Shown here: positions 53,290 to 62,845 of the stretch, in pieces
Layout of the letters: each line of letters starts with the position of its first letter
Numbering within the stretch: position 1 is the first letter of the stretch
Assembly: GCA_963764665.1 (NCBI GenBank)
Contig: CAVXTL010000022.1
Location: forward strand, 118,237-182,236
DNA length: 64,000 nucleotides
Direction: 5' to 3'
DNA from: JACVRW01 sp963764665
GTDB lineage: Bacteria; Actinomycetota; Thermoleophilia; Solirubrobacterales; Thermoleophilaceae
Notes under the pieces: model-generated
Told to the model about the DNA's origin: nothing
Databases searched by the model: none
The model's input: only the letters and a program-made list of their open reading frames with translations
Position numbers and translations under genes: made by a program

Positions 53290-54414
53290 TCAGGCGATGC
53301 GGAGGCGTCGCTCGTCGTCGCCCGGGGCGTCGAGCCGGGCCGGAAGCACCTGCACGAACTCCACGAGCGCCTTCCGATACTGGCTGAGCGACCGGATCGA
53401 CACCCATTCGTCGGGGCCGTGGTGGCCGTCGCCGGTGGGTCCGCACTCCACGGCCGGGATGCCCACGTCGAGGAAGGCGGTGGCGTCCGAGGCGCCGTGG
53501 CGGCCGACCGAGATCTGGTCGTCGCTGCGCCCCACGATGTGCGCGATGCCGGCGCCGAGCGCCCTCACATAGGGGTCCTCGCGATCGACCATCACCGGAT
53601 GGCGGTGGAAGGTCCGCGTGGCCGTGGCCCCGTCCAGGCCGTTGATGTCGGCGAGGATCGCGTCGGCATCCTGGCCGGGCAGGTAGCGGATGTCCACGTC
53701 GATCACGCACGAGTCCGGCACGCGGTTGATGGCGTCGCCGCCGGCGATCCGGCCGAGGTTGATCGACGGCCGGTCGAACAGGTCGGACGACTCGCGCGCG
53801 AAGGGCAGCGACTCGATCTGGCGGAACACGTCGATGGCCTTGACCACCGCGTTGTCGCCGATCCAGGGGGTCGAGCCGTGCGCCGAGGTGCCGTCCACCT
53901 CGATGCGCAGGACGAGCACGCCCTTGGCCTGCACGCCGATGTGGAGGTCCGTGGGCTCGCCCGTGATCGCGAAGTCGCCGATGTAGCCCTGCCTGACCAG
54001 GTACGTGGAGCCGCGCTGCTCGTCCGGCTCCTCCGACTCCTCGTCGGACACGCAGAGGAAGTGCACGCGCACGCCGTCCTGCGCAGCCACGTCGTGGAGG
54101 GCGCACATCATCGCCGCGAGCCCGCCCTTCATGTCATAGGCGCCGCGCCCGTACAGGCGGTCGCCGTCGATGCGTGGCGTGAACAGCTCGGGGCTCGCGG
54201 GCACCACGTCGAGGTGTCCGTGGAACACGATCGTGGGCGCGCCGGCAGGGCCGACCGTGGCCGCCAGCACCGGGCGGCCGTTGTGCATCTCGCCGGTCAC
54301 CTCCACGTCGCGGGCCTCGAGCCAGCCCTTGACGAAACCGGCCGCGCTCTGCATTCCCTCGAGGGTGGACGTGTCGTAGGTGACCAAGCGCTCTGTGAGA
54401 GCGCGCTCGTCCAT
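53290..54414 (-). CDS. M20-family metallopeptidase (ArgE/DapE-like)
   Basis: A 374-residue di-zinc hydrolase. Metal and catalytic residues are readable: FHGHLDVVPA (H67, D69), YGRGAYDMKGG (D94), SDEESEEPDEQRGS (catalytic Glu and metal Glu), ITGEPTDLHIG and GHHGPDEWVSI near the end. The dimerisation domain contains TSAHGSTPWIGDNAV. ArgE, DapE and dipeptidase members cannot be separated by reading. Start ATG 54414. Its stop lies 3 bp before the LCP start, which hints at co-transcription, although a metabolic link is not evident. Divergent from the propeller gene. Confidence 0.9.
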   Translation of the reverse strand: MDERALTERLVTYDTSTLEGMQSAAGFVKGWLEARDVEVTGEMHNGRPVLAATVGPAGAPTIVFHGHLDVVPASPELFTPRIDGDRLYGRGAYDMKGGLAAMMCALHDVAAQDGVRVHFLCVSDEESEEPDEQRGSTYLVRQGYIGDFAITGEPTDLHIGVQAKGVLVLRIEVDGTSAHGSTPWIGDNAVVKAIDVFRQIESLPFARESSDLFDRPSINLGRIAGGDAINRVPDSCVIDVDIRYLPGQDADAILADINGLDGATATRTFHRHPVMVDREDPYVRALGAGIAHIVGRSDDQISVGRHGASDATAFLDVGIPAVECGPTGDGHHGPDEWVSIRSLSQYRKALVEFVQVLPARLDAPGDDERRLRIA

Positions 54415-54465
54415 CGCGACTGAGGATAACGGCGGCCACCGCGCTCGCCGGATAAGCTCGCCGCC

Positions 54466-55395
54466 GTGAGACGCGCCCTGCTGCTGGCCCTGCTCGGCGC
54501 GCTCGTTGCGGCTCCCGCGGCGAGCGCCCTGCCCAAGGAGTACATCCTCCCCGGTAAGGAGACCTTCCCCGAGGGCGTGACGGTGTGGCCGGGCACGGAC
54601 CAGTTCTTCGTGACCTCGACCACCGACGGCACGGTGTTCCGAGGCACGCTCGACCGTGCGAGGCCCAAGGTCTTCCTCGAGCCCGGGTCGAACGGGCGCC
54701 TGTTGGCCAACGGGCTCCACGCCTCGCGCGACCGGCTGGTGGTGACCGGCAGCCTGACCAACAGGCTGTTCGTGTACGCCCTGCCGAGCGGCCGCCTGAT
54801 CCGGCGCTTCACGACCGCCGAGCCCGGCGTGCGCGGGCTCGTGAACGACGCGACGGTGGCTCCCAACGGCGACGTGTACGCCACCGACTCGACTCGCGGC
54901 CTGCTCTTCAAGGTCCCGGCGAAGACGCTCGAGAAGCGCAAGAGCGCCTTCCAGCCGCTCAAGCCGTTCGTGGACCTCTCGAGCACGCCGGTCGGCCTCT
55001 ACGCGAACGGCCTCGTGACCGTCGGCAAGCGCTACCTGCTCGTGGTGGGCACCGTGTCGGGCGCGCTCGTGCGCGTGGACCTGAAGACCAAGGCGGTCAG
55101 GCAGGTGGACCTGCACGGCGAGCCGCTCCTCGTGGGCGACGGCCTCGCGCGCGACGGACGGACCCTGTACGCGGTGAACTCGACCAACCGAGTGACGCAG
55201 CTGAAGCTCTCGAAGAACTGGCTCAGCGCGCGCGTGGAGCGGCAGATCACGAGCCCCCGCTTCAAGTTCGCGACAACCGTGGCGATCGCCGGAAAGCGCC
55301 TCCTCGTCGTGAACGGCCAGCTCAGCCAGCGCGGGCGCAACCCGTCGCTGCCGTTCACGGTCTCGGCCGTGAAGCGGCCCCCCTTCTCGCGCTAG
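54466..55395 (+). CDS. Secreted beta-propeller protein (SMP-30/NHL-like)
   Basis: A 309-residue exported protein. The signal peptide MRRALLLALLGALVAAPAASA (cut near ASALP) is followed by six propeller blades, with repeated pieces such as TFPEGVTVWPGTDQFFVTSTTDGTVFRGTL, ANGLHASRDRLVVTGSLTNRLFVYAL, NDATVAPNGDVYATDSTRGLLFKV and GDGLARDGRTLYAVNSTNRVTQL. This is the pattern of gluconolactonase-like (SMP-30) propellers, without an obvious catalytic metal site. GTG 54466. Divergent from the M20 gene. Confidence 0.83.
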   Translation: MRRALLLALLGALVAAPAASALPKEYILPGKETFPEGVTVWPGTDQFFVTSTTDGTVFRGTLDRARPKVFLEPGSNGRLLANGLHASRDRLVVTGSLTNRLFVYALPSGRLIRRFTTAEPGVRGLVNDATVAPNGDVYATDSTRGLLFKVPAKTLEKRKSAFQPLKPFVDLSSTPVGLYANGLVTVGKRYLLVVGTVSGALVRVDLKTKAVRQVDLHGEPLLVGDGLARDGRTLYAVNSTNRVTQLKLSKNWLSARVERQITSPRFKFATTVAIAGKRLLVVNGQLSQRGRNPSLPFTVSAVKRPPFSR

Positions 55396-55405
55396 GCTCG
55401 CCCGT

Positions 55406-56895
55406 GTGAGGAGGCTCCCCCTTCTCGTCGTGGCGATCAGCGCCATCGCGCTCTTCTCCGGCTGCGCGATCGGCTTCCGCGGGCCGGCCTTGCACATCAC
55501 GACGACGACCGCCGAGCTGCGGGGAGAGGTCGGCTCGAACCGGCCCGACCCGGGTGAATGGTGGTTCGAGTACGGCACCACACGCGCCTACGGAAGCGAG
55601 ACCCCCAGGCGGGCGATCGACTTCAATGACGAACGGCGCCAACGGGTCACGGAGAAGCTCGAGGGGCTCCAGCCCGACACGACCTACCACTACAAGCTCT
55701 GCGCGGACGACCAGGACCCGGACGCCGGCCCGTCATGCAGTGGCGCCCAGTTCTTCAAGACGGCCTTCGAGACGGTCCCCGGCCAGATCCTGGACGTGTC
55801 ACCCGACCGGCTCCTCTACATGGACTGGAGCGGGCCGGACCCCGTGCTGAAGATCAAGAACCGCTCCACCGGGCAGGTGCAGGCGATCCCCAGCGTGGCG
55901 CCGCTTCTTCCCGGTCATGACGGAGGTGCTCAGGGGCCTTCCTCTCGCCTCACGGCGCGATCTTCATCACGCAGGAGAATTACCCCTACAACCAAGCGCT
56001 GTATGAGTGGCGTGACGGCCAGCTGCTTCTGCTCGGCGTAAAGCCGGTGATGGGGTTGGTGGTCAAGGGCCGGTACGCCATCTGGAATGGCGGACCGTTC
56101 GGAAAGGAGCCGCTCTACCGGCGCGACCTCGAAACAGGGACGACGATCACGGTCGACGACGCGTCGACGCACCAGGTGGTGAACACTTGGAACGACATCG
56201 GACCGGACGGCGAGGTCGTCTACGGGAATTTCCCCGACGCAGAGGTCTTTCGCTGGCGGAACGGGACCAGCGAGCAGCTGACGAGCGATCCGAACACCGA
56301 GCGCTCGAACATGTACCCGGTCACAGACGGCACGAACGTCGTCTACCGCAAGTCGGTTCCCTGCTGCAACACCAGTGTCGAGGAGAGCTGGGTGGCGGTA
56401 CGGACGGCCTCCGGCGAAGTGGTCCTCAACTCGTTCCTCAACAGGTGGCATCGGCAACACACGGACTACGAGGCCGCCGGCGGCTGGGTGGCCTATGTGC
56501 GCTCCGACTCGACGGGCGAGCGCGTCTGGCGGAGGGCCCCGGACGGCACCACCACCCGAATAACCCCATCTCACTATTCGGCACGGATCATCGCCATGGC
56601 CCCCACGGGCGACGTGATCTACCGCAGCGCCAGCTATCCCCAGCATCTGTATCTCAGCAAGGTCGGATCGCCGCCTCTGGACCTGGGCACGACGAGCATC
56701 GACTTCCCCTACCGAGGCCGATCGGGCGACTACGCCTTTTGGCAGAGCGGCCACTGGTACCAGGCGGTGGAGGGCTCCCTCGTCCGGTTCGACACCGACG
56801 GCCCCGAGGCGGTGGCCTTGGCCGCGCCGCTGGCGCCAGCGCTCCCGGTAGGGAGTTGCGTCACGTGTCCCGCTGTTCTAGCGTGCCGACGATGA
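55406..56895 (+). pseudogene. Putative lipoprotein with fibronectin-like and propeller regions, one frameshift
   Basis: The sense begins at GTG 55406 with a lipobox-like signal (VVAISAIALFSGC, Cys 20), followed by a fibronectin-like region (TTTTAELRGEVGSN, WWFEYGTTRAYGSET, LQPDTTYHYKLCADDQD). At about 55935 the frame shifts by a missing base in a G run: GGAQG leads on to AFLSPHGAIFITQENYPYNQAL in the next frame, which continues as a propeller-like domain (GRYAIWNGGPFGKEPLYRRDLETG, GDVIYRSASYPQHLYLSKVG) to 56895. About 496 residues in the repaired sense. It overlaps the following methyltransferase start by 4 bp. Function unknown. Confidence 0.7.
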
Positions 56896-57559
56896 GCGAT
56901 ACGCAAACCTTGGCGGAGAACGAGCGGGAGCGGTCGCGCACGCGCTGGCGCGACGCCCAGCCGGACAGTGGTCTCACTTGGGCCAAGATCCTCACGGGAG
57001 ACCGGTTCTTCGACGCCGTCGCCCGCCAGTACACCTTCACAGGCAACGAGCGGGTGGTGGAGGTCGGCCCAGGCTACGGACGCCTGCCGGCCACATGCTC
57101 GAGCGGGGCATCCCGTTCGCGGCGTATACCGGGGTGGAGTTCTCGTCGAGCAACGTGGAGCATCTGGGACAGCGATTCGACGATCCTCGCTTCCACTTCA
57201 TCCACACCGACGTGGAGGACCTCGCCGTGGACCAGAGGTTCGACGTGATGATCTCGTCCTTGGTCCTGAAGCACATCGCTCCGTCCTTTGAGAAGGGCCT
57301 CGACGCGATAAGCCGCCACACCGATCCCGGCGGCTGGTTCTTCTTCGACCTCCTGGAATCGACGGTCGTGCATCGGTTGCTGAAGCGTGACCGGTACTTC
57401 CAGCAGGCGGGCGAAGTGCCCACCTTCATTCGCCGCTACCGCAAGAACGAGGTGCTCGAGATCCTCGACCGGGTCGGCCTGGGGCACGTGGCCTTCGACA
57501 CGGTCGAGCACGACTCGAGCCACAAGCGCCTGCTCGTGGTAGCCCGCAAGCCGGGCTAG
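56892..57559 (+). pseudogene. Class I SAM-dependent methyltransferase, frameshifted after motif I
   Basis: From ATG 56892 the frame gives 65 normal residues including motif I, RVVEVGPGYGRL. At about 57086 one base is missing, and the sense continues in the next frame as AGHMLERGIPFAAYTGVEFSSSNVEHLGQRF, DVEDLAVDQRFDVMISSLVLKHI and DPGGWFFFDLLESTVVHRLLKRD to 57559. The repaired protein has about 222 residues, with an N-terminal helix often seen in methyltransferases of polysaccharide clusters. The acceptor is not known. Confidence 0.74.
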
Positions 57560-57667
57560 CGCGGGCACGACCCCTCGCACGCTGCGCCGCGTCGGCGCGG
57601 CCTGTTCTAGCCTGACCGGATCGCAGGGACAGGCCAGACGACCCAAGAGACCGCCTCGTCGCCCGGC

Positions 57668-60116
57668 GTGCGACTGCTCGTAGCGTGGCTCCACCTCGGC
57701 GTCCTCTGGTCCTTCGCCGCCGCCCAGCCGTTGTTCAACGTGCTTGCCGACGATCCGGCCTTCTTCGTGGCGAGGGGAAATACCTCCGCCGACATCATCA
57801 TCCTCGCCCTCGGCCTCGTTCTCATCCCGCCGACGGCGCTCGTGGCGATCGAGGCGGCGTTCACTCGGCTGCCGCGCGTGAGGAACGCGCTCCACCTGGC
57901 CTTCGTCGCGCTGCTGGCCGCTGTCTTCGCGCTCCAGGTCATCGCGGACGCCGCTCCCGGTGGCTCGAGCGCCGTCCTCATACCTCTCGCCATCGGCCTT
58001 GGCGTCGCGGCCGCGTTCGCCTATCGGCGCCACCCGGCTCCTGCCCTCGATGCTGACGGTGCTCAGTCCGGCTCCTGTGCTGTTCCTCGCCTTTTTCCTG
58101 TTCTTCTCGGACGTCTCCAAACTTGTCCTACCCGAGGATGAAACGGCCGTTGAAGCCTCTGTCGGAGGCGACACGCCGGTCGTGTTCGTGGTGCTGGACG
58201 AGTTCTCGGGACTGCATTTGCTCGATCGTTCAGGACGCATCAACGGGGCGCGGTTCCCGAACTTCGCGCGCCTCGCGCGCACGTCCGACTGGTACCCCAA
58301 CGCCACGACCGTGTCGGATCGGACCGATCGAGCCGTGCCGGCCATCCTGACCGGCACGCGTCCCAGTGCCAACAAGCTCCCGATCGTGAGCGACTATCCC
58401 GAGAACCTCTTCACGCTCCTCGGGGGCGACTACCGAGCTCGATGTTCAGGAAACGGCCTCCCACATGTGTCCGGACAACCTCTGCGAGCGGGAGCGGGAG
58501 CCGATCGGGACGCGCCTGCGATCGCTGGGACGCGACCTGCGCACCGTGGCGCTGCACCGTCTCTTGCCGGACGACCTCGCGAGCGGCCTCCCGGCGGTCA
58601 ACCGCACCTTCGGAAACTTCGAAGGAAGCGCCGAAGTCCACGGCGGTGTCGTGAAGGGCGCCGACCAGGCGGCGCCCCAGGCGCGGGGACAGAGCTTCGA
58701 CGCGTTTGCCAGCGGGGTCGAGACCGGGCGCAGCCTTCACTTCCTTCACATCCTCCTGCCTCATATCCCATGGCTGTACCTCCCGTCAGGGCAGCAGTAC
58801 GTGGAGAACGGTCCCATTCCCGGCCTGGATAAGAGAGCGACAGGTGGGAGACCGAGAACCCGTCCTTGCCGTTGCAGTCGTTCCAGCGCTACATGCTGCA
58901 GGCCAAGTACGTGGACCAGCTCCTCGGCCGGCTCATGGCCGATCTCAGGCGGCGAGACGTGTTCGATCGGTCGCTGATCGTCGTCATGGCCGACCACGGC
59001 ATCAGTTTCCGGGCCGGCGACTACCGCCGCCGCGTCTCACGCCGCAACTTCGCCGATCTCGCCAGCATCCCGCTTTTCATCAAGCGACCAGGCCAACAAG
59101 AGGGTCGCGTAGACGACTCCCCGGCCACCAGCATCGACGTCGTCCCGACCATCGCCGACTACGTCGGTGCCGAGTTGCCCTGGGACGCCGAGGGACGGTC
59201 CCTAAAGGACGGGCCGGCGCCCGCGAGAGACGTTCTGCGAGTGGCGACATCCGAGGGCCCTGAGGTGAGGCGAACCTTCACCAGCTTCCAGCGTCAGCGG
59301 GACGAGTTCGTGGCCCAGACGAACGACCTGTTCGGCTCCGGGGATCACAACCTCTTCTCGCCCCCGAACGCAGCCGGGCTGATCGGCCGCCCGACGAGGC
59401 TCTTCTCGATCGTGCGACGTCCCGGCGCACGGGTCCGCCTCGACTCCAGCCGAAGCTTCCGGTCGGTAGATCCCATGGCACCTCTGGTCCCAGTCTTCGT
59501 GACAGGCCAGGTCTCCGGCATGGACTCCGGGCAGCGGCTGGCCATCGCCCTGAATGGCCGGGTCGCGGCGACAACCTCTACGTTCCGAGAAGCCGGCCAG
59601 ACGTCGTTCACCGCGCTGGTGTCCCCTGATTCCCTCCGCCGGGGCTCCAACAGCGTGCAGGTACTGGCCGTCCAGGGCTCCGCCCCGCAAGTCACGCTCG
59701 AATCGCTGGGCCAAGCGGCGAGTCTTGGCCTCGATCTCGTCTGGCAGGACGGGCGTGAGCTCCTGAGGCGGAAATCCGGTGCTGCGGTCACCGTGGTACC
59801 CGAAGCCGTAGGCGGGTACGTCGACTCCCTGCAGCGGGCCGCGAGCGGGCTGACCGTCCGCGGGTGGTCCGCGGTCGAGGGCCGCACCGCCGACCGCGTG
59901 GTCGTGTACCTCAACAGAAGGCTGTTCGCTGAAGGCCGCCCCAAGATCCTCCGCGAAGACGTAGCCGCCAACTTTGGTCCGGCCACCCGCAGCTCCGGCT
60001 TCGCGCTGACGGCGACTCTGCCCTCGGCCGGGGAGCCCTCAGGGGAGGAGGTACGGGTGTTCGGGATCTTCGGTGACCGTGCCCTCGAGTTGACCAAGCG
60101 GCCGACAGCACGGTGA
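57668..60116 (+). pseudogene. Membrane-anchored sulfatase-superfamily protein, paralogue of 40824-43299, three frame disruptions
   Basis: From GTG 57668 the first 120 residues hold the same membrane helices as the paralogue (WLHLGVLWSFAAAQPLFNVL, DIIILALGLVLIPPTALVAIE, ALHLAFVALLAAVFALQ). The sense changes frame at about 58030 (SMLTVLSPAPVLFLAFFLFF), 58433 (ELDVQETASHMCPDNLCERE) and 58831 (ESDRWETENPSLPLQSFQ), then runs clean to 60116. The domain retains VVLDEFSGLHLLD, NATTVSDRTDRAVPAILTG, HILLPHIPWLYLPSG, VVMADHGISFRAG, SIPLFIKRPGQ and IDVVPTIADYVG. About 815 residues if repaired. The disruption sites differ from those in the paralogue. Confidence 0.75.
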
Positions 60117-60165
60117 GCCGATCGGACCGTCGCGCCTGACGGGGGGCTGAACTAGAGTCTCGGAG

Positions 60166-61527
60166 ATGGCGACCCGCAGCTCGGAAGGCGCGCCCGGCGC
60201 CGCGGACCGCCTTGACGGCCTCCGCGCGGACGCCCTTGCCGCCGTCAGGCGCTACGCAGAGGAAGCGCTGGTCCAGCCGGAATTCGTGCCGGGCGAGAGC
60301 AACGTGCCCGTCGCGGGGCGCGTAATCGGGCCGCCTGAGCTCGAGGCCCTCACCGACGCCTCGCTGGACGGCTGGCTTACCGAGGGCCGCTTCGCGCGTG
60401 AGTTCTCCGCGGCTTTCGCGCAGGAGGTCGGCCGCTCGCAGACCCTGCTGGTCGGGTCGGGCTCCCAGGCCAACCTCCTGGCCGTGGCCGCGACCACTTC
60501 ACACCTGCACGAGCGGCCCCTCCAGCCCGGGGATGAGGTCATCACGCCGGCGCTCGGCTTCTCGACCACCGTCGGGCCGCTCTACCAGTACGGCCTCGTG
60601 CCCGTCTACGTGGACGTGGAACTGGACACGCTCAACCCGACGCTGGACTCGATCGCCGCCGCCATCGGCGAGCGCACGCGCGCCATCCTGATCGCCCACT
60701 GCCTCGGCAACCCGTTCGACGCCGAGGGTGTGGCCGAGCTCTGCCGCGAGCACGACCTCGTCCTGATCGAGGACTGCTGCGACGCTCTCGGCTCGACCTA
60801 CGCGGGCCGCAAGGTGGGCAGCTTCGGGCAGGCGGCCACCTTCTCGTTCTACCCCGCGCACCACATGACGATGGGCGAGGGCGGCGCGGTCGTGGCCGAC
60901 GACCCTACGTGGATCCGGGCGCTCGGCTCGCTGCGCGAATGGGGCCGTGACTGCTGGTGCCCGCCGGGCGTGAACGACGCCTGTGGGCGGCGATTCGACG
61001 GGCGCTTCGGCGACCTGCCCGCCGGGTTCGACCACAAGTACGTCTTCTCCCACATCGGCTTCAACTTCAAGGTCACCGACATGCAGGCGGCGCTCGGCCT
61101 CGCGCAGCTCGACCGGCTCGAGGGCTTCGGGCAGAGGCGCCGCCACAACTTCGCACGCCTGCATGAGGCGCTGACGCCGCTGTCGGAGGAGCTCGTGCTG
61201 CCACGTTCGCTCCCGGAGGCCGACCCGTCATGGTTCGGCTACCCGTTCACGCTCAGGCACGGAAGCTCGGACGAGCGCCGGGAGCTCCAGCGCTTCCTCC
61301 TCAGCCGCAAGATCGACAACCGGCTGCTCCTCGGCGGCAACCTCACGCGCCAGCCCGGCTTCATGGGGCTGGAGCACCGAGTAGCCGGTGCGCTCGACAA
61401 CGCCGACAAGATCACCGAGGCGACGGTGTGGGTCGGCTGCTACCCCGGGCTCTCCGACGAGATGATCGACTGGATCGCCGAGTCCGTCACGGCGTTCGTG
61501 CACGAGCACGCCCGAGCGCGTGGCTGA
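60166..61527 (+). CDS. rfbH: E1-type CDP-4-keto-6-deoxyglucose 3-dehydrase (DdhC/RfbH)
   Basis: A 453-residue enzyme of the DegT/DnrJ fold. Two features separate it from ordinary sugar aminotransferases. First, the PLP lysine is replaced by His 232 in FYPAHHMTMGEGGAV. Second, four cysteines (C205, C263, C265, C273) have the spacing C-X57-C-X1-C-X7-C that binds the [2Fe-2S] cluster of E1. It would remove the 3-hydroxyl of CDP-4-keto-6-deoxyglucose using PMP and electrons from a separate E3 reductase, giving 3,6-dideoxyhexoses such as ascarylose or abequose. No reductase, epimerase or CDP-glucose gene for this path is in the window. A flippase follows, overlapping by 8 bp. Confidence 0.92.
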   Translation: MATRSSEGAPGAADRLDGLRADALAAVRRYAEEALVQPEFVPGESNVPVAGRVIGPPELEALTDASLDGWLTEGRFAREFSAAFAQEVGRSQTLLVGSGSQANLLAVAATTSHLHERPLQPGDEVITPALGFSTTVGPLYQYGLVPVYVDVELDTLNPTLDSIAAAIGERTRAILIAHCLGNPFDAEGVAELCREHDLVLIEDCCDALGSTYAGRKVGSFGQAATFSFYPAHHMTMGEGGAVVADDPTWIRALGSLREWGRDCWCPPGVNDACGRRFDGRFGDLPAGFDHKYVFSHIGFNFKVTDMQAALGLAQLDRLEGFGQRRRHNFARLHEALTPLSEELVLPRSLPEADPSWFGYPFTLRHGSSDERRELQRFLLSRKIDNRLLLGGNLTRQPGFMGLEHRVAGALDNADKITEATVWVGCYPGLSDEMIDWIAESVTAFVHEHARARG

Positions 61528-62845
61528 GCAGCAGGCTCCGCGGAGACTCGAGCAGGCCGCAACCTCAGACCGCCGTCTCCTCGCGCGATCCTCCGTCACG
61601 CTGATCTCGAGGAGCTTCGCGAAGTTCGCGCAGATCCTCTTCCTCGTGGTGGCCGCGCGACTCCTGTCCGTGGAGGAGTTCGCGAGCTACTCGTACCTGC
61701 TGGTGCTGGCGGCCGCGTTCACGATCCTCAGCGACACGGGCGTGCCGATGGTGGCGAGCCGAGACGCGTCCGCGGGCCGCGCAAGCCCGGGCGACCTCTT
61801 CTTCTCGGCCCTGCCCGTCGTGGTGGTCAGCGCCCTGATCGCGGCGCTCATCCTGCCGGTCATAGGCGCGCTCGACTCCGGGCCCGGGAGCACGATCGTC
61901 CCGGTCCTGATCACCGCCGCGTACGTCGTCTTCAACCGGCTCTTCGACTTCACGGCCACGATGCTGCGCGGGGTCGGCCGCTTCACCTTCGAGGCCGTGC
62001 TGCAGTCGGTTGGCGCCGTCTACTTCATCGTGGGCGGCACCATCGCCGTCGCGGCCGACCTCGGTGTGACCGTGGTGCTCGCGATCCTCGCCAGCAAGGA
62101 GCTCGGCTCGGCGCTGATCGCGTACGCGGCCCTCCGCGGCGACCTCCAGCCGACCGAGGACACGCCACGCCGCAGCGACTGGCGCCGGTTGTTCAAGATC
62201 GGCATCAAGCTCGCGATCGCGGGCGTGGCAGTGGCACTGCTGATGCGCATCCCGCTGGCGGTGCTCGGCAACGTGGGGACGGACCGGGAGGTCGCGCTCT
62301 TCTCTGCAGCACAGCGCTTCGGCGACGCGGTCTACATCCTCGCGATCAGCTCGGGCTTCGCCCTGATGCCCGGCATTTCCTATCTGGCGCGCGCCGAGCC
62401 TGAGCGCGCCCGCCGGCTTGTGCATCGCGTGACACTCACTCTCATAGGCGCCAGCGGGGTGCTGGCTGCCATCGCCCTGCCATTGGCCGAGCCGATCATG
62501 CGCGGCATCTTCGGCGGCGACTTCGCGCCGGGCGCGGAACTGCTCCGGATCGTGCTGATCGGGGTTCCCGGCTACGCGACGCTCGGCGTCTGCTGGTACG
62601 CGGTCGTCGCGTTCGACGGGGAAGCCCATCTCGTGGGGATCGGGCTGGCCGGTCTCGCGTTGAGCGCGTTGCTGTCGGCGCTACTGATCCCCTCGGCGGG
62701 TGACGTGGGGGCGGCCTGGACGTATGTGGGCTCGCTCTACGCGATGGCGGCGCTCACGGTCTTCGTGTTCGAGCGACAGCTCGGCCGAACCGCCGTTCGG
62801 CCTGCCCAAGCCGAGGCGGACGCCGCCGCGTCCGTTCTCAACTAG
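61520..62845 (+). CDS. Polysaccharide flippase (Wzx/MATE-like)
   Basis: A 441-residue membrane protein with 12 to 14 predicted helices. It begins RSSVTLISRSFAKFAQILFLVVAARLLSVEEFASYSYLLVLAAAF, the family's typical start, and continues ATMLRGVGRFTFEAVLQSVGAVYFIVG and FSAAQRFGDAVYILAISSGFALMP. Wzx proteins move lipid-linked glycan units across the membrane. The GTG start overlaps rfbH by 8 bp, so the two are coupled and the flippase probably moves the dideoxysugar-bearing unit. The 3' end overlaps the convergent glycosyltransferase by 4 bp. Confidence 0.9.
   Translation: MAEQQAPRRLEQAATSDRRLLARSSVTLISRSFAKFAQILFLVVAARLLSVEEFASYSYLLVLAAAFTILSDTGVPMVASRDASAGRASPGDLFFSALPVVVVSALIAALILPVIGALDSGPGSTIVPVLITAAYVVFNRLFDFTATMLRGVGRFTFEAVLQSVGAVYFIVGGTIAVAADLGVTVVLAILASKELGSALIAYAALRGDLQPTEDTPRRSDWRRLFKIGIKLAIAGVAVALLMRIPLAVLGNVGTDREVALFSAAQRFGDAVYILAISSGFALMPGISYLARAEPERARRLVHRVTLTLIGASGVLAAIALPLAEPIMRGIFGGDFAPGAELLRIVLIGVPGYATLGVCWYAVVAFDGEAHLVGIGLAGLALSALLSALLIPSAGDVGAAWTYVGSLYAMAALTVFVFERQLGRTAVRPAQAEADAAASVLN

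Noticed and set aside
53290..55581. A 763-codon continuous frame suggesting a fusion upstream of the M20 peptidase
   Set aside because: Only the part after ATG 54414 shows peptidase motifs; the rest is antisense to the propeller gene.
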